From Lunularia cruciata (lineage: Eukaryota; Streptophyta; Marchantiopsida; Lunulariales; Lunulariaceae), in NCBI GenBank assembly GCA_948567375.1, contig OX419758.1:52581001-52645000 (forward strand): a stretch of 64,000 nucleotides of DNA. The letters run 5' to 3'. The notes beneath the pieces are model-generated. The model had not been told where the DNA came from, searched no databases, and was given only the letters and a program-made list of their open reading frames with translations. This document shows positions 11,100 through 25,429 of the stretch, in pieces (position 1 is the first letter of the stretch; each line of letters starts with the position of its first letter). Made by a program: the position numbers and the translations under genes.

Positions 11100-13430
11100 A
11101 AAATGAGCTACAAAGGACAAAGGGCAAAGGACAAAGAACTACCAAGGACAAACCCATGCTTTGTACCAAACTAAATTATGCCAAAAAACAACTTACAAAG
11201 GAGACCTCATTGTCACAAGAGAAAGATAGTTGCTCAAAAAGTTCCAAAAAGGAGGAATTGTTGTTATGAGGACAACACAAAATCATCTTACAATATCTAC
11301 AAATGGAAGTCGATGTAGTGCAAAGAAAGGCCATGGAACAACAAGCCTAACACAAAGAATAGATCAGGGCATGAGATGAAAAGGTTACTACAATCAAAAC
11401 AAAACTAGAGGCCACTAACACTAAGACAATTACGGCAAAGGTTCTATACAAGAACTTCAAGGAGCTTAGCAATATTTGCATCCAAAACCTCACAAAAGCC
11501 AAAAAAAATCATAGGATAAGGAGGAGGAAATTAAAACAAAGGTACAAGAGGACCTGAAGTTGGAACTAGAATGAAACATGAGACTTTAACAAACAAGCAT
11601 ACAAGGCTTCTCACAACCATACAACGTATGGGAACCCAACACTTGGGCTGGTTGGAATGGTTAGCCAACTACACAACAAATTGCATGTTGTGTCAAATCT
11701 ATAAAGATGCAAGTAGTTTGTCACCAATGCAACCAAATATTGCAACCCAAGTAACAACCCAAACAATATCTTTAGACTAGAGGTATGGTAGACTTTGTTA
11801 TAAGCAACTTGTCTCATGGTCATTCTTATCTAGTAGTTGTTCTCATCTTGTAGTTGTTCATACCTCATGGTTTTTTTACATCTTGTAGTCATAGCCAAGA
11901 CACTTTGTACTTGTAAATAGTTCTTAGATCTTAGTGTAAATAAAAAATTCAAATGGACCACTATACCACGCATGAAGATACAAAAAATCCATTGAGTTGG
12001 CAGCTCCATGTTAGACATGCCACTTGGAGATTAAATTAGGATAAGATCAAGATACAATTAGTGAGTACTAGATGTAATTAGAAGATCACCAACACTTGGT
12101 AGCCATTGAATCTCTTTGGCATTTAAGTAGGAAATGTATGTAGGGCTTGGACCCGATGTCTCCTATGTTCATTTGGTACATTATTTCATTGTAGTAAATA
12201 AGGTGTATACCATCAAGATGGTCAAGTGGTGTATATGTATATGTTTTCTCTCTATACAAATATCTGCATACTTAGTCACTTGGTTGTGAGGAATCTTTGC
12301 ATAGAACCGCTTGCATTGGAGTGAAAGAATCATTTGCGTAGAACTGCTAAGTGCTGTACATAGGCTAGGAACAATATTTTAATGGACTTTTAGAAGCTTA
12401 TGTATCATTAAGTATCAAGAATTGGGAGACTAAGCAGCATGAACTATTCTAACCTCTTGTAAAGTAGTGCCTTCTGGGAAGGTTAGAAAAATATGTAATA
12501 AATGATAGAAAGATAAGACCCTTGGGAGATCTGACTTCAATTTAGTTTTGGGAAGTGTAGAAAAATATGTGATTAATGATAGAAAGATAAGATACTTGGG
12601 AGACCTGACTTCAATTTAGTTTACACGTTCCATCCTACTACTTGTAAGACACTTTGAGAGTTATCTATCTTGTATGATCCAATGTTTGTAATGGTGGTGT
12701 AAAGGGTAGATCATAGGATTGTCATGATGATAGAAGTAGGAATTTGCTTGGGCTAATCGGAGGATAAGAAAGTTGTAAGGTGAAGTGACCTTTGTCACAA
12801 ATGACCTTAGGATTCCTCTAGACTATGGTTATAGTAAAAATGATTTGTAATTATTTATATTTCCATAGTATATAAGTAAGGATGATACTACCCCTTATGG
12901 GAATGACATTGCTAAAGACGTTAAATACTAAATAATAGATTGTACTCTTTATGACATTTTACTTCATTTTTAGTCATATCCAACTAGTATCCTTGTGGGA
13001 TCGATCTATTCTTAACACAATGTTACAAACATGAACAACACCATGTCATTACAAGCCCTTAATTTGATCATTTTGTGCCATAAAGTACATTTAAAATTGA
13101 AAGTTAAATTATACAAGAGCTTCACTATTTGTGTAAATAGACTCCTTGAGAGTGAAGTCAAGAAAAATTGAAGGATACAGAATATTTATCAATCATAAGT
13201 AGATTTCATAAAGGAACTAAATAACCATGTTGTATAAGTTCAACAATTGAAAAAAAAAAATTACAACTCTAAAGTGGCAATTATAGATTTTGATATCTTT
13301 TTTTTGGAGAAAATTGGTAAGTAAATCAACTTACTTGATGCGGCATTAATAATTATTGTTAATTTATTTGAACTTTATTTATGTGGGTTCCTTCTCCATC
13401 GTCATATTATTTACAGTTTTCTATGCAAAT
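11100..13430. other. Repeat-like DNA, no recognised gene
   Basis: Only short frames are present; the longest clear one (11571-11780, plus) has no recognised domain. The block ends near 13430, where base composition and complexity change and the gene island begins. It contains the tandem duplication listed separately. Confidence 0.4.
12486..12621. repeat. Tandem duplication, unit about 70 bp
   Basis: Two adjacent copies of a segment running from AAAAATATGT through GATAGAAAGATAAGA to GACTTCAATTTAGTTT, differing at a few positions. No coding frame spans it. Confidence 0.75.
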
Positions 13431-14364
13431 GTTCAAAGTTGTAGTATATTGTGGGGTCTCCGTTGCAGATTTTCGGGGTTCTTAACGGGTACCTATAGAA
13501 ACAATTGAATTGGTTTCTGAATGCTGCCATAACAAATAAGAGTTTCATGCAAAAATTTTTCTAAACAAAATTATCGGGTGAATTTAAACTCATTAATATC
13601 CATGGACTCCCCTTAACACCATAAAATTTCACGAGTCACGGTTTAAATTTCCCTAAGAATTTCCTACGGCTGCTAAAATACCCCTTGCTTCGCTACCCAT
13701 AACACTTTTATGAAACACCCATAAAATCATTTGTGGGAAATTGACGTTTACCCGTACGCCCCCAACTAAAACCCCCCTTTGTTATGTTCAACATTAGACT
13801 GACAGATCATTTAACTTCTTCTTGCATTTCCGGACTATACAAACTACTCCATCAGAAACATTCTTTCATGTCTTTCCATCCCCTAGCATGACGCTAGATT
13901 AGCTTGGACTCCCTGAAGTACGATACTCAACAATGATATTTGGCTCATAGTTCTTCTGGTTGTCCGGCTCCATGCCCTAGTTCCCCGAAATTTCTTCCTA
14001 TTGAGTATCACTCGGAGATGTTGTAGCTTTGCTCAGCCAGGACCGCCAGACTTGACCTGCATCAGTTGATATACTTAACTAGAACTCCTGATAAGATGGT
14101 GTTGTAAATCCTTGACAGTACCCAACTTATGGTTGGTACCGATAAATTACTACAACTTATGGCTAGAACAACCCTGAAGAGACAAACTCGTCAGGTGTTC
14201 TAGCCATAAGATGTAGTAATAGTGGGCCAAGATCCTGCAGTATAGGTTCTTAGAAAAGCAAAACATGGTCATAGGACAGGCAGGGTATCATAGATCTTGC
14301 TTCAACAGATGCTTCATCTTACCGTTGCTATTGGGGCTTAGCCTCATTTTACCCCCTATGTCTT

Positions 14365-14416
14365 TTCCTTGTGCGGCTTGATGGGGTCTTCCCATCCTTC
14401 TTGTTATCACATGCGG
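14365..14416. repeat. Short dispersed repeat, copy 1
   Basis: About 52 bp (CCTTGTGCGGCTTGATGGGG, then TCTTCCCATCCTTC and ATGCGGTC) that match 32091-32144 at roughly 80 percent. A shorter, more diverged form lies at 39797-39826. Confidence 0.6.
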
Positions 14417-17400
14417 TCCTTCTACAGATGCAGTTGCTATGTTAGCTTCAACAGGCGACATAATCAATCGATACAATCTCAGCAGCTTTTGCTTCATGCA
14501 CAATTCCACGTGAAACTAAATTCCAATTGATGGCTGTGCCAGCATTCATGGGACCATTGATTCTCAGGAACATGTGAAATGTAGTTGGAAGTAGAGCACA
14601 GACGTTTTCTGCCGTGATCCAGCATGAAGTTGCACTTGAGGTGGGTGGTAAAACGAGCTACTGTATATTCGTATAGGGAAAGGGTACGAGAGTACGAGAT
14701 GAATAACCTCTTGACCCGCATTGTGTCCGATACCGGTAGCCTCCCCAGGATCTCTGTGGGGGTTAAGCGTAGCAAGAGCTTTCTCTCAAAAGTGTAAGCG
14801 CAGCATCCTTATAGGATACTTTATATCGTGATACCTGTTCAGCATGTGCCTTTTCAATCGTTCAGCTGCTACGAGAACGATCTATTGGTTCGTCTCAACT
14901 CATTGACCATGTCTATTATCTGGATATTGCAGAAAGGCAAATGTTATGGTATAGGATGATTGCCATGTACTGCTCTGCAGCTAAGGCAAGAAGTCACCAT
15001 ACTCTCGACGACTCCCAATACGCACAAATGGAAGCCTCGAATGTCGTGCAGCCCCTGCCAACTTGACTCATGCTCGTGCTAGAATGGTAAACATTGCAGT
15101 CACAACTGTCGTGATGATCATTAACATCTTTCTAGCACGCCAGGTTGTTAGAGGACCTCTTGATTTTTTCCCGACTACCGTGGTCTGCCAGAATATAAGG
15201 TCCAAGCGAAATTTGGGCAAAAACACACAGTTTCTTTAACATATGAACAGGAGAAGATTCGAATGCGAACAGTAGTTGTCCGTTGGACTAAGATTTTTTT
15301 TTTGTTTCGTGAGAACGAACTACAGTTTCGAAGTGAAGCTGCAGTGTCCACAGCAACAGGGAACTAAATATGGGTAAGAACACCTCTACAACTAACGTGT
15401 ACAAAATACACTTCTAAAGGTGGGTTGTCGAGACCGTCAGTGTGTGAGTGAGTCCGTACTTAAATCATGTAGTTACAGAAATAGATCTAAAAAACGAAGC
15501 CAACAGTCCCGCAATTTATGCACCATCGGTTCCATCCAGTCCAAAATGTCAAGGATTCACTAGGAGGAGATATCAAAAACTTTTAGCTCAGAGCCCTGCA
15601 GGTTAGTTTGGGACGTTTGAATATTCGACCTCAGGTTTGCAAAGACTACTTGGATGCAGAAACATCTACAGTGAACGTGAACGTGAACTGTTATCCCCAG
15701 ACTGCTGGTTAGATCTACAACCAATTACGGGGGTTCTAAGGTTGATTTACGGGTGATTGACTCTACACTATGGGGGAATCAGGGTGTGGGATGTAATCGG
15801 ACCCCTAGATGTATCATCTTCTGCATTGATTAGTTGCAGAAATAACTAAAAGAGTTTTCAGGGCTTCGAATGGGCAAAGAAACACACTTCATGAGTTATG
15901 CAAGTCCTCACAAGGTGTCGAGGCACCGTGAGGATAAAGTATTTAAGTAGAGGAAAAGGACTGAGAGCCCTATCTCAGTATCTACACCGCAGATGATGGC
16001 AGTGGTCTTCTTTGTCTCATGTTGGGTAGACAATGGCTTGGAAGGAAAGGCCTCCCCCATGAAAAAGAACAAAACGGACAGAGACAAGTGCCTAGGAGGT
16101 TTTGAGGAGTAAAGTGCAGGGCCACGTTTGGAAGGTTAAGGAGTTAAAGTAACATTTCAAACCTCGATTGAGGGTTGGTGACCTCGATGCATTTCATTCA
16201 AGAGAGACCTCTCCGGTTCAAGAGAATGATATCGTTTGACAAATTTCCGTTTCGTGGTACGCACAAGCCCCCTCTAGAGAACCCAGCAGAAGCAAAGGCA
16301 ATGATGTAGATATAATGACACCAATTCACAGGCGGACCTCTGACCTAAGTCCTCTTCAAGTAAACTGTACCTGAAGTCAAGAATCCGACGTGTTGATCGT
16401 ATTCGTATCTCGAAGTGAAGGGTGTTGGTCTCAGTTTCTCCCGGTTGTCGGTGCTGGGAAAAAGCGAGGGACGATTGTGAATTGACAGTGAGGTGAACCT
16501 AGAGAGGGCCGAGTTTGAACGTGTAGGACAAAGGAGTGGAATAGAGAGTTCTGACTGACAGTGCTGAGTTGACTCAGTCCTTGAGATTGCATATCCACCG
16601 CTTGACGGAGTGAGACGTGTCAAGGACATGTGCTCTGAACCAATGTACCCGATACGCAAGCATGTGACAGAGTATAATGCAATGTGCAAAGCAACGGCGC
16701 AAGGGACCCTCTTTCCCCCCCCCTTTCTCACGGCTGTCTTACGACTAAAGGATAGGAGAGGACACCAGAACGACTAATGATTGTGGGTAAGTTTATTCAA
16801 GCTTCCTTGCTTGATGAGGTAGCTCTCGTTTTGGTGTCGAGGGACATGGCTGATTTGTTGGTGTCAACGCACTGGCTATCCTTGCAGGCAAATTCAGAAT
16901 CTGCTGAAGATAGCCACGGCCCTAAAATGGCCGAGGGAACGGTCCTTGAGTGGGCCTCTTCTCACTCGACAGGTAACTGCGCATGGTTCGCTCATTTTGG
17001 AAAGGGATGCTTCGAACAAGTTGCAAAAGAATGGAATGAGCGGCAAGCGATTTGTTTCACCGAGTCCTTCTCTTCGGCATGTCTCTGAGCGGATTGACTT
17101 ATCCGCTAGAATTTCCACATCCAGTTCACATGGAGACAATCTGTGCCGTGGTTTAGGGCCTTTACGCGAAGACCAGCCAGAGGTACATCCTGCGACAAGT
17201 TGTGACTGAAGGGAGGTTGCTCCAGCGCCTACGGACAACGCAGGAGAAGAATAAACGACCTCTCTGTCTAGCTCCTAAGAGAATCTTACATGTGGATAGC
17301 ATTTCGGACTTAGAGAGCTACTAGTTGGTCAAAAGGTCCAATACCTCAGGCTACGGATGCTGGGTGGCACATAAATCCAAGCGACTGCAACGAACTTCGT

Positions 17401-17936
17401 GATCTACCCGACGGAATCTTCTGGCACTATAAACTTGTTCCGAGGAAGTGTCTCGGCATGTACTACGCAGTCCACGCGATATAACCATTTAGATGTATAC
17501 AAGTCAAATCCTGCAGGTAAAAGTTTACCACTTCTAGAACTAGCCCCAAAAGGCGGAACATGGTTGCATATCCAGAAATGACTTCTTTTGAAGACGGAAT
17601 CCCTGCGTGAGTATAATCTTCAGAGAAATCTTCTACAGCTGGAGGATATACTTCAGAAACGTTGCACGAAGGGACTCTATTTACGTTCTTATATAGAGTA
17701 GCTTCTCTCGCAAGAATAGGCACTGAAGCAGTTGCTAATTATCGGCTTCCCGGAACACACTCCCTTTCCCCTGGGCCGATACGCAGAAATGATATATGGG
17801 GGACATGATATTACCAAAAGACATGTCATCTTGCTACACCGGAGGACCTGCCGTAATATAAACAGTCACCCTCGAGATACCTACACTACGACCCGGCATC
17901 AAAGTAATTTCAAACGCAGATCAATAATACTCATCG

Positions 17937-17969
17937 AAAGCTCGCGAGACACTAAAGCTCGCGAGACAA
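17937..17969. repeat. Short direct repeat with CTCGCGAG palindrome
   Basis: The string AAGCTCGCGAGACA occurs twice, 18 bp apart; each copy contains the 8-bp palindrome CTCGCGAG. No gene is recognised around it. Confidence 0.55.
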
Positions 17970-18566
17970 TACGAGAGTCCATGTGGGTACGGTACAGCGA
18001 CAGCAGTAATTATCTTCATTATTGCAAACACCGATTTGTCCATCCTGCGTGGCAGCAAGAGTGAATCCCCTAACAACGGTCCATGTTTCCTATCTCTTAC
18101 AGGGCTAACGCACATCCAGAACCACAATTCAGTTTCAGACGTTTGACCTAACGCGACAGATTCTGCTAAATCCCTTACGGCTAACAAAGACGGAGCGGAC
18201 TGAAGCTGAAATCTTTATTGCTATATACGAGTTGTTGGTTTGCTAGACTAGACTAATACGACTATGCTGGCATTCTGCTGGTATTACAGTGCTGATAAAA
18301 CAATCCCCCTCGAATTATGATACAGAGATCTTATGACCAAATGTGTGCAGATTTTCCAATGCCAACTAAATTTGGGAAAACTTGCTCGGGTGTCTAAAGC
18401 TGGTTGGTCTGGAGAAGTGAATAACTAATAACCTAACTCCCAAGGTTGAGATGCGAGCGGCATTGATTAGGTTGTTGAGTACAAGTCTAAACCAGAATAA
18501 TGGTCCAATTCTCACCCAAAGTTTCCCATGTGCGAGTCATCGACAAAAGGACAGTGAGTAGTAGTC

Positions 18567-21500
18567 TCAAGATACACCTGAGGAGCCGGGAATAAGTAGC
18601 GCAGCTCTTTCAACAGGTTGTGGAGTTACACTTTGCCCTGCACCAAATTGCTGGCCTTGTGGTGAAATCTGTGGAGGAACAGGTAACGAAATAACTTAGA
18701 AAACCCTGGCAAATATTACACTGTTCCAAGAGCATTTTTTCACCACCATGAAGTTAGTTTGATTGAGGCCCGAAATCAGAGAGACTCGAGAAAAACCAAC
18801 AATGCAGACTATGTACGCCAATAAGATCAGAGTACCCAGCGGAGAAATGTCCCATGAATGGAGATCAAAATCAGGATGACAAGAGATATTATGTATGAGG
18901 GGCCGGCTTACATGGCATTATAGAACAGAGAAACAAACGCAACAGCCATTGCAGCTCCACATACCTCAGGTTGATAACCTTGCAAGGCTTTACGACTCTG
19001 CTCAAAGTACTGGTTAGGATGATTTATTCCATCACTTGGACATCCATGTACGGCCTCGAATGTAGTTGCACACGCTAGCTGTCAACGGCCAATAAAACAC
19101 TGACGTTATAACCAAGAGGGTTCAGCAAGACAGATCCGGCTTCCGCAGGAGAAACTTAGCCAAGGACACTAAAAAAACCCCCAACTCAAGAAGGACAATG
19201 GAATTTCTCGAGTGTTACCTGGTAATGACGATGTCGCACTTTCTCCATGACTGAGTCAACAGCTCTGGAGTTAATCTGCTGATCTTCGAGCATTGAGCGG
19301 AGATTCTCCTCACTGGAATAGTGAGCAATACGTCAAAACTTGATTCAGATTATAAGCAGATCACCACGCCTTCAGAACTCGGAACGCGTGGTGGTCTTCT
19401 TACATTCAAATTAAAGTAGGAAATATGTTAATGTACACATGTGCTGAAGAACTGGAAGATCTTACAAATTAGCGTGGGGATTCAGAACATGGACCTGAAA
19501 TGGCGGTACGGACATCCATGATGATCCCCAACGCCAGGTGTGGAGGTTATGATTTTCATGCAGGAATAAGGAGTATAATCCTGCACAGTAAGCATTCCTT
19601 CAATTGCCAGACATCATAAATCGACGCATGCTAAAAGGGGAAGCTAAAGACCAGAACTTAGTCTCGGACTATTTTCGAAATTGATCTGGCTACCTACCAA
19701 AATAACGAATGACATAAACGGCATAAGATCAAATAGTTCTGAACATGAGATACTAGATCAGAGCTCGAGGATAACAACGAAGTTGCGACAGGTCAAACCA
19801 AATCATAGCTATTTCGCACAGACGTTTCTGTTACTTAGACTGTCTGTGGATCTGAGGAATCAGACTCTGCAGTTAGAAGAAATATTCGAGAACTTCTGCA
19901 CACATTAAGTGGCAACACTTACAACTCGCTTGCCTTCCTTCCCAAAATTATGCCTTATACTGTACGCATACTCCTTGTCAAATTTCTCGACAGGCATCTG
20001 CACCAGTCCAAGTGTTAAATATCCAGACACGATACAGGGGCCGGCCTACTAATCGGACATCAAACTAAAACCAAGGTTCACAAGTTGTGCAAATTCTTCT
20101 AACTTAGGCTATGACATTGACGAAAAATCGTACTCACTAAAGTTTAAGTCATCCTTCAATCAAGTCCGCGGTTCGTGACTTTACTGGGGACTCCTCCTTT
20201 TGACTTCTCCATAAGAATCGGAGAATGTCAACTACTGAGGAATATCATCTACCTGAGATTAATATATTGGACAAAGTAATCCGTTCAATCTCTCTTCTAA
20301 CCACGTCTTCTAACCACGACCCGACCTGATTGACTGACTGCATCAATTGGCATGCTCATCCTCATCCTTGCATCTAGGCAAGATGTCTAAGTGTCCTGAA
20401 TAATTTCACTAGTTTGGCAACCAAACCGACAACCTTAAAACTTCAGAGGCATAGATGGGCTGACACAGTGAAGCACATCCAATATCGATACTGATCAGGA
20501 AACTTTCAGTAAAATTACAGAAACGCGTTCCTTACTTAGTCTAATCATTAAACTACGGCTAAATAGTAAGACTGGTCATACTTGCGGGGAAGCAGATCAA
20601 CTCGAGCTAGGAGTTTGACTCAGACTCAAGATTCACCTCTACTCCCAATAAAACCAGAGCGTTAACGCACATGGGTTAGGTGTGTGAGAAGTTTATGAAA
20701 CACAAGCTTCAAGGAAGATCACAGGGAAGCCACAGGGCACACTCAAGCTTCCTGAAAGTCCCGAGCAGTAAAGAGACCACATATAAATCTCGAAGCCTCC
20801 ATAAACCTCAAGATGGATATGGATATGGATAACTGTACAAAGCTCTATCTTGCAGAATGGATGTCGCAATTTAAGGACGACATAGTTGAGCTGAAATTAC
20901 GAGGCGGTGAGCAAATTCTTTCCATTCTGCATACGTTGAACCTTGAGATATAGGCAAGAAGAAGTTAGGAAGAGGCTACAATAAGCGTTCTTCACATGGT
21001 TGTAAGATTCTTCCGAGTCTTCGGGAAACGAGACAATCTCTTGATATATTGCATGTACGAATATGGAACCCGTTCGCTAGTACCCTGTACTATACCCACG
21101 TAAGACTGGATTACACTAATCAGGTATCCACGTAAAACATGATTACGCTAATCAGGTATAAATAAGTAAATTCCTCATTACCACCATTCGCACATAGCGG
21201 TGAGCAAACTCTCTTGTTTGTTTGTACCTGCAAGCGACGATTAGTGGAACGAAAGCATCCTCGATGATTCGCCAAAGTGTAATAGATTTTATCAATACTC
21301 ATGTCATAGAGCAGCTAAATGTACGTCCTAAACTTACTAATCTCTTGATATGCGACTGTTCTCAACTCTGGACACAGATAACATCAAGAAGGAACTGTCA
21401 AAGCTAGTTGCAACACATTAGACCTCTGTACCTTCATGGTGAATTCCGACCTCCAAAAATTAAGAGCATCTTCAAGTTTCAATCCTATACCCTGTGCGCG

Positions 21501-24500
21501 GCGAGCATTATGATAAGCAACGTTTGCTGAAAAATTGACAAGCTATTCTGATAACCTCAAATCTCACCGACGGCGAGTCAACCATTTGAAGAAGGATATA
21601 CTAATTTACCTTTAAGAAAAGCCCGAGTTGCTGCCTGCCCCCAAATTTAAGATGATGATCGTGTCGCAGCTGATGGGAAATTCAAAAGTGCACCCTTGTC
21701 AACGAAGAGATGGAAGGCAGAAAATACCACTCGGTAAATCCACAACTTTAGAAATCCACTGATTTCTAAGTTCTATGGAATAAATCAGAACCAAAGGTCT
21801 TACATTTGAAAAGAGATGCCTCATGCAAAGAGGAAATGATTTCTTTGCCAGGTTGTCTAAATCTTGTGGTGCGATATCTCCTCGTGAATTAGGCTAGACA
21901 TCAGCCAAAAACCATTTAGCTTGATATGCCAAACAAGTGCAGAGTAAATCTAGTAGAGTAATTTCATCCATTCACTACTTGTCCACTGAGCCCCTGTCTC
22001 ATGTGTACAAAGTTGTCTAAACATAAACACGTGCATATTATTGAGATTGAATGTATTTTACCAAATGGTGCAGGCATTCTACTAATTTGCTACTGGTAAC
22101 TCCTGACGAATGTGTACCAGCACTAGGAGATTTCAATTACCTGCGTGTAGTCAGCACCCAGGTATCGCATACTCAATGCCTCCACAATCTGCCACATCGA
22201 TTTTTCTTCATATGAGAATCCGAAAATTCAGAGAAGGATTTTAACATGTTTTGACGTGTGATACAGAGTCACATGACCCCACCACTCTAGAGAGACTAGA
22301 GAGAGAAAGTTAAAAAAGAGATTCGTGATCATTTGATCAGCGAGCACATAACAGTCCTTCGGCTCCTATACAGCTAGTTCTTAACACAACTTTACGGTGA
22401 GAGTCCAAAAACACATTCAAGAAAATAATGCAATACACAAGTTGATGTTGAGAACGCACCGGAGTAAGCCTGTCTTTCTCTTCAACGGCTATTCTTGTTG
22501 TCCACAACCTGAACCAAATTAAAACGTGAAACAGCACATAAACATGATTCGAATACTATGAAGAACTACTTACTTGGTAGAATACTTCTTATACACTACG
22601 TAGTGATGTACTATGTCAGACTGATGATACAACATCATTCTTAGCATTACAACTGGCTCAAACATGCTCCATCCAGCCGTCATGCATTAACTTCAGGCGT
22701 GAGTTCCCACCGATCTTTACAGATAGTTACAGACATATACAAACTGGAAACTGTCCAGAATTCACTCGGCGTGCTAACCCTTGACTTAAAGAGCCACCGA
22801 CCAATTTCAGACCATCGTTAGATTACTTGAATGAGTCCTTTAGAAAAATGGCTGGGTCTTGAACAAAGGAAAAAACAGTAGTTCAACATGAACTGACCTG
22901 TTTGTGAGAACTAGAGCCTTGGATAGGCGGGAACGAAATTGGCCGACAACAACTGACGCAAGCTGTAACATCCATCAGAAAGTTGAGTGATTCTGAATGC
23001 ATATTGGTTGCAGTGAACGTAAGACTGCGCGACAAACTAGCTTGGAGCGTTCAGTTCCTCAGTTAATCCAAAAGTGGAGAACTCAGCCATAAAGAGGACC
23101 ACTACCTAAATTGGAGTGGTTGATATCTTACCTGATCGCGTGGAACAAACGCAAAACCTCGCTGCAGATAGACCTTACGTGTACTGACAAGCTCGGGAAC
23201 CTCCTCAAAAGGAACCTGCATCATCGGAGAGATCTCAGGAACAAAGAGGCAAAAGCTGACCGAGAACTTTCTGATTTATCCAAGGTACTGGTCGCTTCTT
23301 ATACTCATGTTCTATCATCTGATGGATTGAGGCAGACTGTGGCTGTTGTCTCCTTCAATACATGGAGACTTTGATGAGGAAGTAGTAAATAAAATCTTTG
23401 TTGAGGGACCTTTCCAGACAGACTAATTTTCTTCCCGGAGTCGCAACGGATACAATTTCATAGACCATGAAAGCAATATGGCCTGCCCGATAGATTTTGT
23501 GAGTTGATAGAAGTACTAACCTTGTAAAATATATTATCAGCTGCACCCAGCCATGAAATTAGTCCCAGCGGCGAAGATTATCAAGAACTTTAAAGGGTCT
23601 TGAGGTTCGCAGATATGACAACTAGCAACTTCTTTGAGAGCTTCTATGTCTAGTTTACACTCTCTGTTTCATGTTGAAAATGTTGATAAAAATTTGAGTA
23701 AAATGCTCGTTTAGATTGAAGGTGTTTACCAGTTGGTACAGCCTGATTCCAAGCCCGAGCTACCTGCCCCAGCTTTTCTTTCACAGACTGTTCTGACCAG
23801 AAGGAATTGCATCCCGATGAGTTGCGTTAAAATAGCGTGAACTTCAGAATAAAGGTCCATTCATATGGCCTAAAACACGCCCGTTGCAAAAGCTTGTGCT
23901 CTAAGGTTCATGGTCCACACAACAGAAGCAGAAACTAACACGGGAAGAATACCTCAAACTCAGTTGCACTTATTGCTTTATATGGTAGTTTTTGATCTTC
24001 CATAAACCTCCTCTGCAAAACAACCCCGACAATGAAAGATCTGAGATATTTGTTCCTCTTTTGTAAAGGTTACGACCAAGGGAGACACAATTATTAGGAA
24101 GCAGAGCAGATCCCATATATAATACGTCTACTTAGGTCAGAATACCTGGGCTTCAGGAGATTCGGCACGGAAGCGAGCCCGAAATAAAGCACTTTCCATT
24201 CCAAGGAACCACCTTCGTAAATCCTCGCTGCACAATACGGCAGATACGTATCAACGTCAGTTCGTCATGGTGCATCTCAGGTCTAAGATAAGCAGTAAAT
24301 TTCTTCCCACATGACGAACGTACATGCCTTCTAAGCAAACACTTTGGCATCTCAGCTGTAAAAATAAAATCGAAACTATTTCATGAACGAACAATACATC
24401 CCATCTGATAATCTCTGAAAGTGAAGCGAAATCTATAACACAATCGAGAAACCAACATCCAGTGAAATTGATTTCTTTCCATCTGGCATAGAGACTCCCA

Positions 24501-25429
24501 GCGAGTATCAAAGACAAAATCTGGACAGGAAAGTGTCCGAGTACAGTAAAGGAGGAGTCAGACTTTACGATTCCTAAAACACTTTGGAAGGCAACGATCA
24601 GAGCCAAACAAGATTCTACGGAGAACATCGAGCGATACGTACAGAATCTAGAATATGAGCTAATTATATGCGAAACCGTTCTTCGAATAGAGATCCACAC
24701 TCACAATTGATTGACTCGGACTATAATATATGTCTCAATCTGTTCCGTACAACTGTGAAGAATCTGAACACACCAAACTAAGAAAGAAAAAGAGAATGAA
24801 GGGGCCTAGATTGCTACCGACTGATCAACTCAGGATCACAAGATAAATCAGCTTACAGTCAGGTTTGCAAGAGTGTCATACGTGCGGCAGTAGGCCAAGC
24901 GGAGAACAAAATGCGAAATCATGTCTTTGGTTGAGATATCCGCTGCATTGGGAGTGCGCATGTGTTTCCGCCATAGGTCAGTCACCTGAGTTACTCAACA
25001 CCCCAAGCATGTTCCAAATTGTTATCCACAATTAACAAAGCCACTGAACTCTTGTGGTAGAAATAACATTTTCGCATAGGGAAGTATCCAAGTCCAAAGA
25101 GCGTACCAGTACATCAAGATCCTCCGGCTTCCTTCCCCTCGTTCTCGCCTCCTCGATTCCTTTCAAGACTACAAAAGGTAAACATCAAATCTCAGTTGGC
25201 AGCTCAGCTGAAAATCAATTCGTCTCAGGATATTTGGCTGATTCGTGATAATTGTCTCATATGAATAGCCCTCACCCCGGAGGCGGTCGAGAGCAAACTG
25301 TTCGAAATCCTCCAGCGAAACATCAACATCCGATGAATTCTGGTAAAACGACAGCCTGATCGCACATCCGACTCCATCTGTTGCTTCTCCTATCGATGTT
25401 CGCTTATTCGCTGCTACCTTAAATTCCAT
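18567..25429 (-). CDS. PRIM2: DNA primase large subunit (PRIM2/PriL), 19 exons, 488 aa
   Basis: Regulatory subunit of the primase that makes RNA primers with DNA polymerase alpha in the nucleus. Exons (minus): 25429-25276, 25168-25107, 24985-24882, 24227-24146, 24012-23953, 23787-23730, 23540-23521, 23215-23132, 22962-22898, 22508-22460, 22188-22141, 21893-21804, 21669-21610, 21491-21432, 19997-19923, 19580-19495, 19312-19219, 19078-18965, 18668-18567. All introns are GT-AG and the exons sum to 489 codons including TGA. Family signatures: [78 protein letters not shown] and [13 protein letters not shown]. The four Fe-S cluster cysteines are present at about residues 285, 364, 380 and 420. Intron 14 is unusually long (1.43 kb). 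The start is the first Met of exon 1. Length matches the family (about 450-510 aa). Confidence 0.95.
19998..21431 (-). other. Long intron 14 of PRIM2
   Basis: 1434 bp against a typical 90-300 bp for most of the other introns. It contains an imperfect tandem repeat of about 35 bp near 21095-21160 (two units ending GCTAATCAGGTAT or ACTAATCAGGTAT) and two copies of a GCGGTGAGCAAA string (20904 and 21198). No coding exon was found inside it. It may hold an old insertion. Confidence 0.6.

Larger units (their letters stand above)
13431..18566. other. Gene-island edge without a recognised gene
   Basis: Higher complexity and GC than the flanking transposons. Open frames at 16345-16731 and 16894-17238 (minus) and 16777-17088 (plus) have no recognised domain and overlap each other. 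No exon chain could be assembled. A spliced gene of unknown family or a non-coding transcript could be here; I see no positive evidence for either. Confidence 0.35.

Noticed and set aside
16205-16230. GGTTCAAGAG, a possible tRNA B box
   Set aside because: No matching A box or cloverleaf within the right distance.
16345-17238. Overlapping open frames on both strands (16345-16731, 16894-17238 minus; 16777-17088 plus)
   Set aside because: No domain, no splice-supported partner exons, and the frames overlap each other; length is within what chance allows in this composition.
24257-24700. Minus frame of 147 codons inside PRIM2
   Set aside because: It spans intron 3 in the wrong frame; the true exon 4 (24227-24146) gives the conserved EDLRRWFL segment in another frame.
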